Shown: positions 7,763 to 15,175, counted from the stretch's first letter. The stretch is 24,903 bases of DNA from Ignavibacteriales bacterium UBA6490 (GCA_002435365.1 DJMM01000044.1:2960-27862), one strand, 5' to 3'. The notes: a model not told the origin generated them from the sequence alone. A program made the numbers and translations.

Positions 7763-9415
7763 TTACTTAATCAAAATCATCTTCCTGGTTTCGATAAAAT
7801 CTCCGACTCTTAACTGATAGAAATACACTCCGCTGGGAAGATTAGTCGCATTAAAAACAACTTTATATTTTCCGGCCTCTTTTTCCTCATTTACAAGTTC
7901 TGAAACTTCCTTACCCAGTAAATCGAAAATCTTTATGCTTATAAAGCTTTTCCTGGGGATTGTATAGCTCATCCTGGTTGACGGATTGAAAGGATTCGGA
8001 TAATTCTGCCTTAAATTATAAGAATTATTTTTATCTGAAAAAGGTTCATTAACTTCTACCGGACCGCAGGCTCCAAACTCATGGGCACCTATGTCTATGA
8101 GACCCACATTCCGCGGGCAGTTATCAAAATCAAACAAAGGTGCATCCGGCAGGTTAGTGCCATTATCAACCGCCAGAGAATTCCCGAGGATATGAAGGTT
8201 TGGATTTGCATAAAGCGTATCCATGAATAAAGTGCCTGCATCAAAAACGACCTGTGTATGTGCATCCTGACCGGAATGAGCAGTCCATTCATTGTTAAAT
8301 ACCTGGGTAAGAGAAAAATCAAGTTCACTGGTTGCGATCATTCTTTCGGGATTATTCATGTGAAAAAGATTATAATCCCCTGTGTAGCAGCTGACACTGT
8401 CGCCGTCAAAATTTAATCCGGTATTTGTAGCTCCAGCCAGAATACAGTTATACATTGCCAAAGTACTTCCTCCGGCACAATTCTCGATCCATATATTATA
8501 TACTGAAGAACCGAAAAAAGTACAATTAATCAAACGAGCATTCACACCCTGGTTAACTGTAAAATCGTAATCAAGTTCAACATTTGAAGTATTATCATAA
8601 CCAATACAATTAATTAACTTAACCTCATCCCTCCACAGCTTATATCCGCCGCCGAAGGTTGAGCCATGGGCAGAGCATCTTTCCAGAATTATATTCTTTC
8701 CGCTGATGTCAAAGCCGTCACCAACTCCATAGACCTCGCAATTATAAAAGTTTATATCCGATACCCGGTCGTGCCCCAGTGCAAATCCATCACAATTACC
8801 CGTAGCCGGTGTAGACAGATAGGACTTACAGTCTTTAATCATTCCATTATAAATGCTGTCCTGGGCTCCCTCCGGTGTGGCGTCAAAACCAAATCCGCCG
8901 TCCTCGCCGGAGAAATCAAACATTAAGCAGCTGTCCAAAATAAAATCATGAACAGTACCTGTCATATGTATACCGCCGGATACGGCAGTCACTTTAAGCT
9001 TTATAAGTTCAATAAATTCACAGTTGCTTATCTCCATGCCGGCATCTGCCCAGTTTCTTATTGTAAATCCAACGAACCGGATGAAGGAATGAGTAATTAT
9101 CGCACCGTTATTGCCTGATGAAACACCGGTACCGTCTATATATGCGTTTTCATCATTATAAGCTGATATTGTTATATAATTATTTACGGCACCGCTCCTG
9201 AGTGAAATAAGTTGTTCATTATAAACACCTTCTCTCAGGTACAGATTGTCGCCGGGATTCAGGAATTCAATCGCATATTCAATGGTTCTCCAGGGACTGG
9301 ATATCGATCCATTTCCGGTGGAATTATTTCCGGAGGGAGAAATGTAATAATCGGATGCAGATAGAACGGAAATAAAACACAGAGAGAAAACAGCAGAAAA
9401 AATTAATATTTTCAT
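7763..9415 (-). CDS. secreted parallel beta-helix protein (DUF1565/choice-of-anchor Q type) with T9SS sorting domain
   Basis: The 550-residue protein starts at the ATG at 9415 (MKILIFSAVFSLCFISVLSA, a clear signal peptide) with GGAG 6 nt upstream. The frame is open to 9448, but that extension adds a charged stretch before the signal peptide. After the signal comes YYISPSGNNSTGNGSISSPW, the usual start of secreted beta-helix proteins (DUF1565/pectate-lyase-like), followed by I-x-x-C-x-x-x-G coils to about residue 360. Near residues 410-455 is ALAVDNGTNLP-like sequence ending IDIGAHEFGACG, typical of the choice-of-anchor Q domain. Residues 471-550 are the 80-residue sorting module (NYPNPFNPSTRM ... 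LPSGVYFYQL ... KMILIK). Such proteins bind or cleave polysaccharides; no catalytic residues are claimed here. It is monocistronic, with the structured leader at 9463-9539 and a terminator at 7703-7740. Confidence 0.92.
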   Translation of the reverse strand: MKILIFSAVFSLCFISVLSASDYYISPSGNNSTGNGSISSPWRTIEYAIEFLNPGDNLYLREGVYNEQLISLRSGAVNNYITISAYNDENAYIDGTGVSSGNNGAIITHSFIRFVGFTIRNWADAGMEISNCEFIELIKLKVTAVSGGIHMTGTVHDFILDSCLMFDFSGEDGGFGFDATPEGAQDSIYNGMIKDCKSYLSTPATGNCDGFALGHDRVSDINFYNCEVYGVGDGFDISGKNIILERCSAHGSTFGGGYKLWRDEVKLINCIGYDNTSNVELDYDFTVNQGVNARLINCTFFGSSVYNIWIENCAGGSTLAMYNCILAGATNTGLNFDGDSVSCYTGDYNLFHMNNPERMIATSELDFSLTQVFNNEWTAHSGQDAHTQVVFDAGTLFMDTLYANPNLHILGNSLAVDNGTNLPDAPLFDFDNCPRNVGLIDIGAHEFGACGPVEVNEPFSDKNNSYNLRQNYPNPFNPSTRMSYTIPRKSFISIKIFDLLGKEVSELVNEEKEAGKYKVVFNATNLPSGVYFYQLRVGDFIETRKMILIK

Positions 9416-9462
9416 AACTTCTCCATCTTTTTGCAAGCTAAACCTCAACAGAGTTCTGTTTC

Positions 9463-9539
9463 ACTTCGGGAGAGTAATTTAGTATGTTATCTCCAGAGAT
9501 TGTCAGTCAGACGGCTCAGACATATTGCTCTCTCGGAGT
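9463..9539 (-). ncRNA. structured 5' leader element, copy B (upstream of the beta-helix gene)
   Basis: Read on the minus strand, ACTCCGAGAGAG pairs with CTCTCCCGAAGT over 10 of 12 positions. The interior holds TCTGAGCCGTCTGA and a hairpin ATCT-CTGG-AGAT. It shares the closing stem with copies A and C, and the GAGCC and (C/T)GGAGA boxes with copy C. It begins about 14 nt after the predicted transcription start and ends 47 nt before the chosen ATG. It does not show the conserved cores I know for TPP, cobalamin, SAM, glycine, FMN or c-di-GMP riboswitches. The function is inferred from position and conservation only. Confidence 0.55.
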
Positions 9540-9559
9540 ATGAGCACAAGTGGTAAATC

Positions 9560-9613
9560 AATATAAGATTTTAAAAACATTATTGCCAAGATTTTTTGTT
9601 TGCCGATTAGCAA
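9560..9613 (-). promoter_or_regulatory. promoter and palindromic operator of the beta-helix gene
   Basis: On the minus strand a -35 box TTGGCA (9584-9589) and a -10 box TATATT (9560-9565) are 18 bp apart. The palindrome TTGCTAATCGGCAA (9600-9613) lies 10 bp upstream of the -35. All spacings equal those of the S41 promoter at 2241-2294, although the sequences between the boxes differ. Confidence 0.6.
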
Positions 9614-9787
9614 GCAATAACAGCGTCAGGAAAATTTCGTCGCAGCAGCAGAGAGAAAAAAATAATCAGCACGGTGCAGTAAATTTTGCAGATCCGATAA
9701 GCGGTGACCCTACAAATGATGTCGGAAATTTAAATAAGTAAACAATGTCTCAATTATACATCAGCGATTAAATTAATTATTAATTAC

Positions 9788-9841
9788 TTAATCAAAATCA
9801 TATTTCTGTTTTTAATGAAATTATTTGTTTTCAGATATTAA
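9788..9841 (-). pseudogene. 17-codon scar of a T9SS sorting domain
   Basis: On the minus strand a short frame reads YLKTNNFIKNRNMILIK and then stops. It aligns with the last 17 residues of the sorting modules here, for example QLRVGDFIETRKMILIK in the beta-helix protein, with identity concentrated in F-I and M-I-L-I-K right up to the stop. An in-frame TAA sits immediately upstream, and no LPSGVY or NYPNPFNP sequence remains in any frame. A cargo gene appears to have been deleted here, leaving its 3' end. The rest of 9614-10104 shows no credible gene. Confidence 0.6.
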
Positions 9842-10104
9842 AACAGGGACATATTAAAGATATTTTTGTGGCTTACTGTGTATTATTACCCGGCACTTTC
9901 AATAATTATAATCATGTTTTTACTGCTGTGCTGAATCCTGCATGTACTCAGTTTTGTGAGATAAATACAGGCCATAAAGATATTATTGATATCCGTTAGT
10001 AAGTTGATTAAAACATATCTAGATTTGACCGTCCCATAAAAATCGTGGGCCCTCCTAAATATTTTCTCATTAACAATAACTTATTTCAAAAGAAAGGAAC
10101 TTCT

Positions 10105-10788
10105 ATGCGAAGTTTTCAAATATTTCTTGTGGTGTTATTATTATCCATCTCTTTTTTCTCAGCCTGCAATGAGAATATCTCCGATCCTCAATCCTTCAGC
10201 AGTGAAGGAAAGTCATTAGCGAAGCAAACAAACACAGAAAAGTATCAGCAAATAGCCAGGGTTATGGCAGCGAATAACCTGGGACAAGGTGCCTACTTCA
10301 TTGAACCTACATCCACCGGTTATGGCATCGGAATCGGAAAAAATATTACAGTTGAATGTGTTGAAGATTCGAACGGAAATATCTTATACTGTTATTTTAC
10401 AGGTGGTGAGTTGGCATTTTTTGACGGCAGTTACGGCAAGAATGATTTCTGGCGAATAAATACAAACGGAACTGTTTCGGTGAAGCTAAATACCACCCAG
10501 GCGAATGCAGTTTACTTCGACATGACCAACAATGCGGCCTATTTCGGCACGGGACATATGAACACAAAATTCACAGGTACAATTGAGGAATTTTGTTTTT
10601 ATGATGAGGTGCTTGACTCGACATTCTGTTTCTCTTTCCTTATTCAGGATCCTAATGCTAATGCCTGGGTAACCCACGGTAATGCATTTGTTACTTTAGA
10701 CGGCGCAGGAGGAAATTCACAAATGTTACAAATGTGGTTTAATGCTAATCCCGGTCAACAAGGTCATATTGATTTTAAACTGAACTAA
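10105..10788 (+). CDS. putative lipoprotein of unknown function
   Basis: The 227-residue protein starts at the ATG at 10105 (MRSFQIFLVVLLLSISFFSAC) with AGGAA about 6 nt upstream. The frame is open to 10045, but the extra 20 residues are polar and precede the signal peptide. Residue 21 is the lipobox cysteine (FSAC), so it is probably a lipid-anchored envelope protein. The mature part is rich in G, N, T and aromatic residues, with beta-strand patterning (GYGIGIGKNITVECVEDSNG, FCFSFLIQDPNANAWVTHGN). Two clustered cysteine pairs occur (VECVEDSNGNILYCY and EEFCFYD ... STFCFSF). No family is recognised. It is a plus-strand unit with its own terminator, convergent with the NTF2-like gene. Confidence 0.75.
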   Translation: MRSFQIFLVVLLLSISFFSACNENISDPQSFSSEGKSLAKQTNTEKYQQIARVMAANNLGQGAYFIEPTSTGYGIGIGKNITVECVEDSNGNILYCYFTGGELAFFDGSYGKNDFWRINTNGTVSVKLNTTQANAVYFDMTNNAAYFGTGHMNTKFTGTIEEFCFYDEVLDSTFCFSFLIQDPNANAWVTHGNAFVTLDGAGGNSQMLQMWFNANPGQQGHIDFKLN

Positions 10789-10824
10789 GCAAAGTTTCTT
10801 TCATATATAATTAACGTAATAAAT

Positions 10825-10858
10825 CGGGTCGGCTTAAAGCACCGACCCGTTTTTTATT
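10825..10858 (+). terminator. intrinsic terminator of the lipoprotein gene
   Basis: CGGGTCGG pairs with CCGACCCG across a 9-nt loop, followed by TTTTTTATT on the plus strand. It begins 37 nt after the stop codon at 10788. Confidence 0.9.
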
Positions 10859-10959
10859 TACTCTTCCTTTTCCTGAACTACCTTTAACTGTAATCAAAAA
10901 ATGATCACAGAATTTATTACCGTGGATTGTTTTTGCAGAAAAGAATTCCGGGGTTAAAT

Positions 10960-10991
10960 AAAAACCCCCAGCAACTTTCATTGATGGGGGT
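10960..10991 (-). terminator. intrinsic terminator of the NTF2-like gene unit
   Basis: On the minus strand ACCCCC pairs with GGGGGT, with a short inner CAA/TTG stem, followed by TTTTATTT. It lies 25 bp after the stop codon at 11016, and with the terminator at 10825-10858 it separates two convergent genes. Confidence 0.85.
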
Positions 10992-11015
10992 GTGAGCCAT
11001 AAAAGTGTATCGGAA

Positions 11016-11468
11016 TTAATCTGAAGTCTTACCGCCATGGTCTCCGATCATCACCCATTTATTTCCCTTTTTCATTAAAATGTCAGTCCATCGTCCTGAT
11101 TCGGAACTTACTTTTCCATCTGCATTCTTGGATACATCTGAATAGTAGTAATGAACAAATGCAAAATTATCCTTAACCCAGATCGCTTCAGGAGTAATGG
11201 TGGATAGCAGGTTTTTGGAGAGCGGCAGAAAATATTTTATCCAGGCAGCCCTTGTTGCTTTATTATGTGCAGCATCGCTCCCCATGGGCCAGCCGGAGAA
11301 ACTCTCATCGAAATAGGAAAGAAAGCCCTCTACATCACCCTTATTTGCCAGATCAGTGTAGGTCTGAACAGTTTTCCATACTTCCAGCTGTTCGGGCGTC
11401 CACTGCTGGGCATTTAGATTCAGGGTAACAATGAAAAATAGGAATGAAACGAAAAACACTTTACGCAT
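11016..11468 (-). CDS. secreted NTF2/SnoaL-like protein (DUF4440-type)
   Basis: The protein has 150 residues. Residues 1-21 are a signal peptide ending LNAQ. The rest fits one NTF2-like cone fold: an N-terminal helix (VWKTVQTYTDLANKGDVEGF), then LSYFDESFSGWPMG, and C-terminal strands AFVHYYYSD, SSESGRWTDILMKKGNKWVM and IGDHGG. The pattern (helix, D-x-E/D-G-F, F-D-x-x-F, then GRWTDILxKxxxKWxxIxDH) is typical of DUF4440/SnoaL-like proteins, which may bind small ligands or lack enzymatic activity. There is no sorting domain, so it is probably periplasmic. It starts 47 bp after the 856-residue protein gene on the same strand with no terminator between, so the two are probably cotranscribed. GGAGG lies 6 nt before the ATG. 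Confidence 0.85.
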   Translation of the reverse strand: MRKVFFVSFLFFIVTLNLNAQQWTPEQLEVWKTVQTYTDLANKGDVEGFLSYFDESFSGWPMGSDAAHNKATRAAWIKYFLPLSKNLLSTITPEAIWVKDNFAFVHYYYSDVSKNADGKVSSESGRWTDILMKKGNKWVMIGDHGGKTSD

Positions 11469-11515
11469 ATATACCTCCTGTAATTTATTTCACAGATTGG
11501 ATGATTATTGATAAT

Positions 11516-14086
11516 TTATTTCAACATCATCATCTTTTTTGTGTTTATAAAGTCTCCTGACTTCAACTCATAAAAATAAACACCACTTGGTAAGTTATCT
11601 GCGTTCCAGGTCACCTCATAAGTGCCTGCAGGTTTTTCTTCATTAACCAATGTTTCTATTTCATTTCCAAGTACATCAAAAACTTTTATAACCACATTAG
11701 CTGATTGCGGCACAGAATATTTTATTTTTGTATTCGGGTTAAACGGGTTCGGATAGTTTTGAAACAGTATGTAATCATCCGGAGTAAGAGCATCATCATT
11801 TTTAACATCAACCGGATTTTGATAAAACAATTTTAATCCCCATGCCTGAAGTGTTCCTGAATTGCCGGAAACCGCATCATATATACTTAATTTCCATTCT
11901 CCGTTCGGATCCATACCGGCAAATGAAGATAAAGGTGAATATGGTTTATATTGACCGGTGAACGGAGCGGTTCCCCCGGAAATATGCAGGTCAGCAATAT
12001 CGGTTAATCTTGTATTAATGAAATTATCTCCATCGGCACCAATCCTGTAAATGACCGTATCGGTGATAGTATTGTGAGTTAATGTAAACTGGAGATCTGA
12101 ATCCGAGGTGTGAAGGACAGTATCAACCATAAGCATCACTCCAACCAGCAGATGATCCTGAAGATAGTCAGCCGGGACAAATACAGTAAGATTATCCTCG
12201 GTTAGAGAAAGATCCACTATTGGTTTGTTAAGATCATTTCGCCAGAATACATCTGAAAAAATTTGGGCACCCCCATTTTCAGTGTGCAGTATTGTTCCCC
12301 CCTCACCGGCTATCCAGCCGTTATTATAATCCGTGAAAAAGATTGAACACAAAAAGTAACCGGTTAAATTTTGTGATTGAGTAATCCATGTATATCCGCC
12401 ATCTGTGGACCGGAGAATTGTTCCTCCGTCACCGGATATCCAACCGTTGTTATGATCCAGGAAATAAACCGAATTGAGGGTAGGGAAATGGTTGCTTTCA
12501 ACTTCATCCCAGGTAATACCGCCATCAGATGTAAGAAAGATACTTCCGGAGGTTCCGGTGACCCAGCCGTGCGTTTCATCGGTAAAATAAACATCCGTGA
12601 ACCTGAATCCATTAGAAGCGTTAGTGATTACACGTGACCAGTTAGACCCGCCATTTGTAGTGTGAATTATAGTTGAGTCCATGCCAACCGCCCATCCATT
12701 GTCGGCATCGATGAAATGAACACTATAAAGCCAGCCGGGAGTTGAACTGTATTGCTGAGTCCAGGTACCTCCTCCGTTTGTGGTATGTATTATCTGACTA
12801 TAGCGCCCAACCGCCCATCCGGTATCTTCATTAATAAAATGCACAGCATACAAATCTGCAGATGCGGGACTGGATTGGGAATTCCAGGTTTGCCCGCCAT
12901 TAACAGTGTGCCTTATAAGTCCGTCGTGACCAACAGCCCAGCCTTCGTTTTCATTTACAAAATCGACTGCATCAATCTGAGTTGTTAAATTCAATTGTTC
13001 AACCCAGGTCTCTCCTCCATCAGTTGTATGAAGAATGACCCCGTCAGATGTTCCGCCCCATCCGGGATCTCCGCCGACAACCCAGCCTCTATTTTCATCC
13101 ACAAAATCAGCTGAAAACAACCATACCCGTGTTCCCTCATTCTGAAGCTGAAACTCAGTCCCCGTTCCTGAATTTCTATATACAACGCCGTAATAACCGA
13201 CTGTATAGATTTTATGATAAAGGGCCTGCCAGACCACATCGTTAAAGTGATAACCGAAGTTCACATTTCTTGCACTCCAGCTAACACCATTGTTTGTAGT
13301 TTCAAGTATAGTTCCCTCATCACCAGCCGCATAAGCATAAGCTTCCACACCCTTGGTGTCTACGCTGAATAAATTATAACCCAGATTAGAGTTCTCGATC
13401 TGCCACGTTGTACCCTGATCAGTGGAACTAATAATTGTACCTGCTTGTCCGCAGGCCCGGAAATATCCGGATTCAACCAGATCAATAGAATACAAATCAT
13501 AAGATGTGGAAGATGAATGCGATACCCAGCTGCTGCCTCCATTTGAAGTATTAATAAGCAGCCCATCTTCACCCACGATCCAGGCCTCATTGCAGTTAAA
13601 ATGATCGATTGCATAAAGATTGAGCGCATAAGCTGTCTGAAAAATATCCCAGTCAGTTCCTCCGTTGGTGGTTCTGAGAACAATACCGTCATCTCCGCAC
13701 ATCCAGGCACAGGCGCCGTAGACAAATGAAACTCCGTTTATATTTTTTGCAGTAACACCGGAATGGCTGGTCCATGTAACTCCGTCATCATCACTGTAAA
13801 TAATAAATCCATTATCGCCAACTATCCAGATTTCACCATACATATTAATAGTAATACCATTCAGTGTTTCCCGGGTACCGAGATCAATAATTTCCCAATT
13901 GTTACCTTCATTTGTTGTTTTCATTACTGTTCCCAATGCACCAACAGCCCAGCCCAATGTGCCGTTCATTTGAATTGCTTTTAATTCATTTCCCTGCGGA
14001 TAAGGGTGCTGCCAGTTCCAGCCGCTTTGCGGGTGAAGATTTAGTGAGGATAGAAAAACAAAGGCAATAAGATGTAAATACTTCAT
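11516..14086 (-). CDS. large secreted 14-repeat Ycf48/BNR-like propeller protein with P-domain and T9SS sorting domain
   Basis: The protein has 856 residues. A signal peptide covers residues 1-19 (ending NLHPQ). Residues about 25-615 hold 14 repeats with the pattern G-W-(A/I/V)-x-G-x-x-G-x-I-x-x-T-x-(D/N)-G-G-x-x-W, as in Ycf48/photosystem II stability factor-like and BNR/sialidase propellers. Fourteen could form two seven-bladed propellers. Residues about 622-757 look like a proprotein convertase P-domain (DLSLTEDNLTVFVPADYL ... GMDPNGEWKLSIYDAVSGNS ... LQAWGLKLFY), often found next to sorting domains. Residues 777-856 are the 80-residue sorting module (NYPNPFNPNTKI ... LPSGVYFYELKSGDF ... 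KKMMMLK). The ribosome binding site is AGGAGG, 6 nt before the ATG. The leader element (14133-14207) lies upstream and the NTF2-like gene downstream. It is probably a surface adhesion or binding protein; the ligand is unknown. Confidence 0.93.
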   Translation of the reverse strand: MKYLHLIAFVFLSSLNLHPQSGWNWQHPYPQGNELKAIQMNGTLGWAVGALGTVMKTTNEGNNWEIIDLGTRETLNGITINMYGEIWIVGDNGFIIYSDDDGVTWTSHSGVTAKNINGVSFVYGACAWMCGDDGIVLRTTNGGTDWDIFQTAYALNLYAIDHFNCNEAWIVGEDGLLINTSNGGSSWVSHSSSTSYDLYSIDLVESGYFRACGQAGTIISSTDQGTTWQIENSNLGYNLFSVDTKGVEAYAYAAGDEGTILETTNNGVSWSARNVNFGYHFNDVVWQALYHKIYTVGYYGVVYRNSGTGTEFQLQNEGTRVWLFSADFVDENRGWVVGGDPGWGGTSDGVILHTTDGGETWVEQLNLTTQIDAVDFVNENEGWAVGHDGLIRHTVNGGQTWNSQSSPASADLYAVHFINEDTGWAVGRYSQIIHTTNGGGTWTQQYSSTPGWLYSVHFIDADNGWAVGMDSTIIHTTNGGSNWSRVITNASNGFRFTDVYFTDETHGWVTGTSGSIFLTSDGGITWDEVESNHFPTLNSVYFLDHNNGWISGDGGTILRSTDGGYTWITQSQNLTGYFLCSIFFTDYNNGWIAGEGGTILHTENGGAQIFSDVFWRNDLNKPIVDLSLTEDNLTVFVPADYLQDHLLVGVMLMVDTVLHTSDSDLQFTLTHNTITDTVIYRIGADGDNFINTRLTDIADLHISGGTAPFTGQYKPYSPLSSFAGMDPNGEWKLSIYDAVSGNSGTLQAWGLKLFYQNPVDVKNDDALTPDDYILFQNYPNPFNPNTKIKYSVPQSANVVIKVFDVLGNEIETLVNEEKPAGTYEVTWNADNLPSGVYFYELKSGDFINTKKMMMLK

Positions 14087-14132
14087 CTGGGCCTCCTATT
14101 AGAAGTTGAAGGGGTTGATTTCAGAACTTCTG

Positions 14133-14207
14133 CTACGGGAGAGTTAATCAGAATGTCATTCTCCGGACTTTAAAAGTTAATGGCTCTAACTTTATCTCTC
14201 CCGGAGT
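14133..14207 (-). ncRNA. structured 5' leader element, copy C (upstream of the 14-repeat protein gene)
   Basis: This copy has the best pairing. On the minus strand CTCCGGGAGAG pairs with CTCTCCCGTAG over 10 of 11 positions, leaving only the conserved C mismatch. Two hairpins lie inside: AAAGTTA/TAACTTT around GAGCCAT, and AGAAT/ATTCT directly after TCCGG. Together they suggest a three-way junction. The GAGCC loop and GGAGA box recur in copy B, and the sequence after the stem (GCAGAAGTTCTGAAATCAA) recurs in copy A. The element ends 46 nt before the ATG. Confidence 0.6.
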
Positions 14208-14225
14208 AGTTAAGATCATGATTAA

Positions 14226-14273
14226 TCTATAAATATTAATTGATAGAAGCAACGAATGATTGATAATCAGCAA
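14226..14273 (-). promoter_or_regulatory. probable promoter and palindromic site of the 14-repeat protein gene
   Basis: A -10-like TATAGA (14226-14231) lies 18 bp before the leader element. No good -35 was found. The palindrome TTGCTGATTATCAA (14260-14273) has the TTG-N8-CAA form of the sites at 2281-2294 and 9600-9613, but sits 8 bp closer to the element. A shared AT-rich box follows at 14285-14317. The arrangement is therefore similar but not identical to the other two. Confidence 0.4.
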
Positions 14274-14323
14274 AAAAGGTTATTGTAAAGGGTTTTGTAA
14301 ATTTTTGCTTAATATATCCGCAC

Positions 14324-14404
14324 TCAATTCTTTTCAGCTTCAGGCTTGCGGATAAGCGGTTCATCCATCGGGAAATGGTCAGCCAGAAATATTTTAATTA
14401 TCAC
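14324..14404 (-). pseudogene. possible remnant of a response-regulator receiver N-terminus
   Basis: A 26-codon frame from a GTG at 14404 reads (M)IIKIFLADHFPMDEPLIRK and continues to a stop at 14324. Its beginning resembles the first strand and acidic pocket of NarL/LuxR-type receivers (IKIFLADDHPM). Nothing after the first 20 residues resembles a receiver. It may be a truncated relic or chance similarity. The rest of 14318-14557 shows no gene. Confidence 0.25.
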
Positions 14405-14557
14405 CTTCGAGGGCTTGATGCCTTCTTAACTTAAATTTGCAGAGTGTTATGGAGATTTTACGGAATTATCGGCTGAAGTGAGCAGCAGATTGTCCGATTC
14501 ATCGGCAAACCTTAAATTTATGTTTTATGTTAGTAACTTTAAACGCAAGGTTTGTAT

Positions 14558-15025
14558 ATGCATGTGTTAAAGAAAACAATAGAAGTACCTGCACCCAGGG
14601 AAGAAGTGTTCAGCTTTTTTGCGGACGCCTGGAACCTTGAAAGGATTACCCCCGCCGAGCTGAATTTCAATATAATCACCAAACGTCCCATTGAGTTGAA
14701 GAAAGGGGCAATTATTGAATATCAGCTGGGATTGTTCGGATTAAAATTCGGCTGGCTGACCAGAATTTCAGAATGGAATCCTCCCGGGTCTTTTGTCGAT
14801 GAACAGCTTAAGGGTCCATATAAATACTGGCATCATACCCACCGGTTTACAGAAGAAAAGGGAGGCACCATAATAGAGGATGAGGTCAGATATAAACTTC
14901 CCTTTTACCCTTTGGGAGAATTAGCAGGCCCGATTGTCGCACTGCAGCTTGGAAGAATCTTTAACTACCGTGAGAAGATTATCAGGCAGATTTTTGATAA
15001 GGAGAGTCAGCCATCGGCAGGGTGA
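14558..15025 (+). CDS. SRPBCC-superfamily protein (polyketide cyclase/START-like fold)
   Basis: The 155-residue protein starts at the ATG at 14558 (MHVLKKTIEVPAPREEVFSF); AAGG lies about 7 nt upstream. A TTG 6 nt earlier is a weaker alternative. The opening pattern, a strand then V-x-A-P-x-E-x-V-(F/W)-x-F-F-A-D-x-x-N-L-E-x-I-T-P, is the hallmark of SRPBCC/cyclase-like proteins. It is followed by GAIIEYQLGLFGLKFGWLTR, FVDEQLKGPYKYWHHTHRF and IIEDEVRYKLP, and a long C-terminal helix (YREKIIRQIFD) that closes the hydrophobic pocket. The length is normal for a single domain. There is no signal peptide, so it is cytoplasmic. Close relatives are annotated as cell-division-inhibitor-like or CoxG-like proteins, but the ligand is not predictable. 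It is divergent from the 14-repeat protein gene. Confidence 0.88.
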   Translation: MHVLKKTIEVPAPREEVFSFFADAWNLERITPAELNFNIITKRPIELKKGAIIEYQLGLFGLKFGWLTRISEWNPPGSFVDEQLKGPYKYWHHTHRFTEEKGGTIIEDEVRYKLPFYPLGELAGPIVALQLGRIFNYREKIIRQIFDKESQPSAG

Positions 15026-15175
15026 GGAAAGTTCAGAAAATTCCGGCCTCCGACAGCAAGTTCAGGGGTGGAATAAAAGCTGGATAAAATGCTCCGGAAA
15101 TAATATATTATCTTAATTAAACTGTAATAACATGTTTTCTGTCAAAGAAGAACAAAACAATGTATGGAGACTTAA

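Noticed and set aside
9416..9448. Upstream start for the beta-helix protein
   Set aside because: It would put charged residues before a textbook signal peptide; the ATG at 9415 has its own ribosome binding site.
9550..9741. 63-residue open frame on the plus strand
   Set aside because: It overlaps the conserved promoter and palindrome of the beta-helix gene and has no recognisable features.
12364..13984. Several 60-120 residue frames inside the 14-repeat protein gene
   Set aside because: They are shadow frames produced by the repeated coding sequence.
14133..14207. Known riboswitch (TPP, cobalamin, SAM, FMN, glycine, c-di-GMP) as identity of the leader element
   Set aside because: None of the conserved cores I know for these classes is present; the CUCCG/CGxAG stem and GAGCC box do not match. 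An Rfam search is still needed.
14552..14557. TTG start for the SRPBCC protein
   Set aside because: An ATG two codons later has better spacing from AAGG and gives the usual N-terminus of the family.
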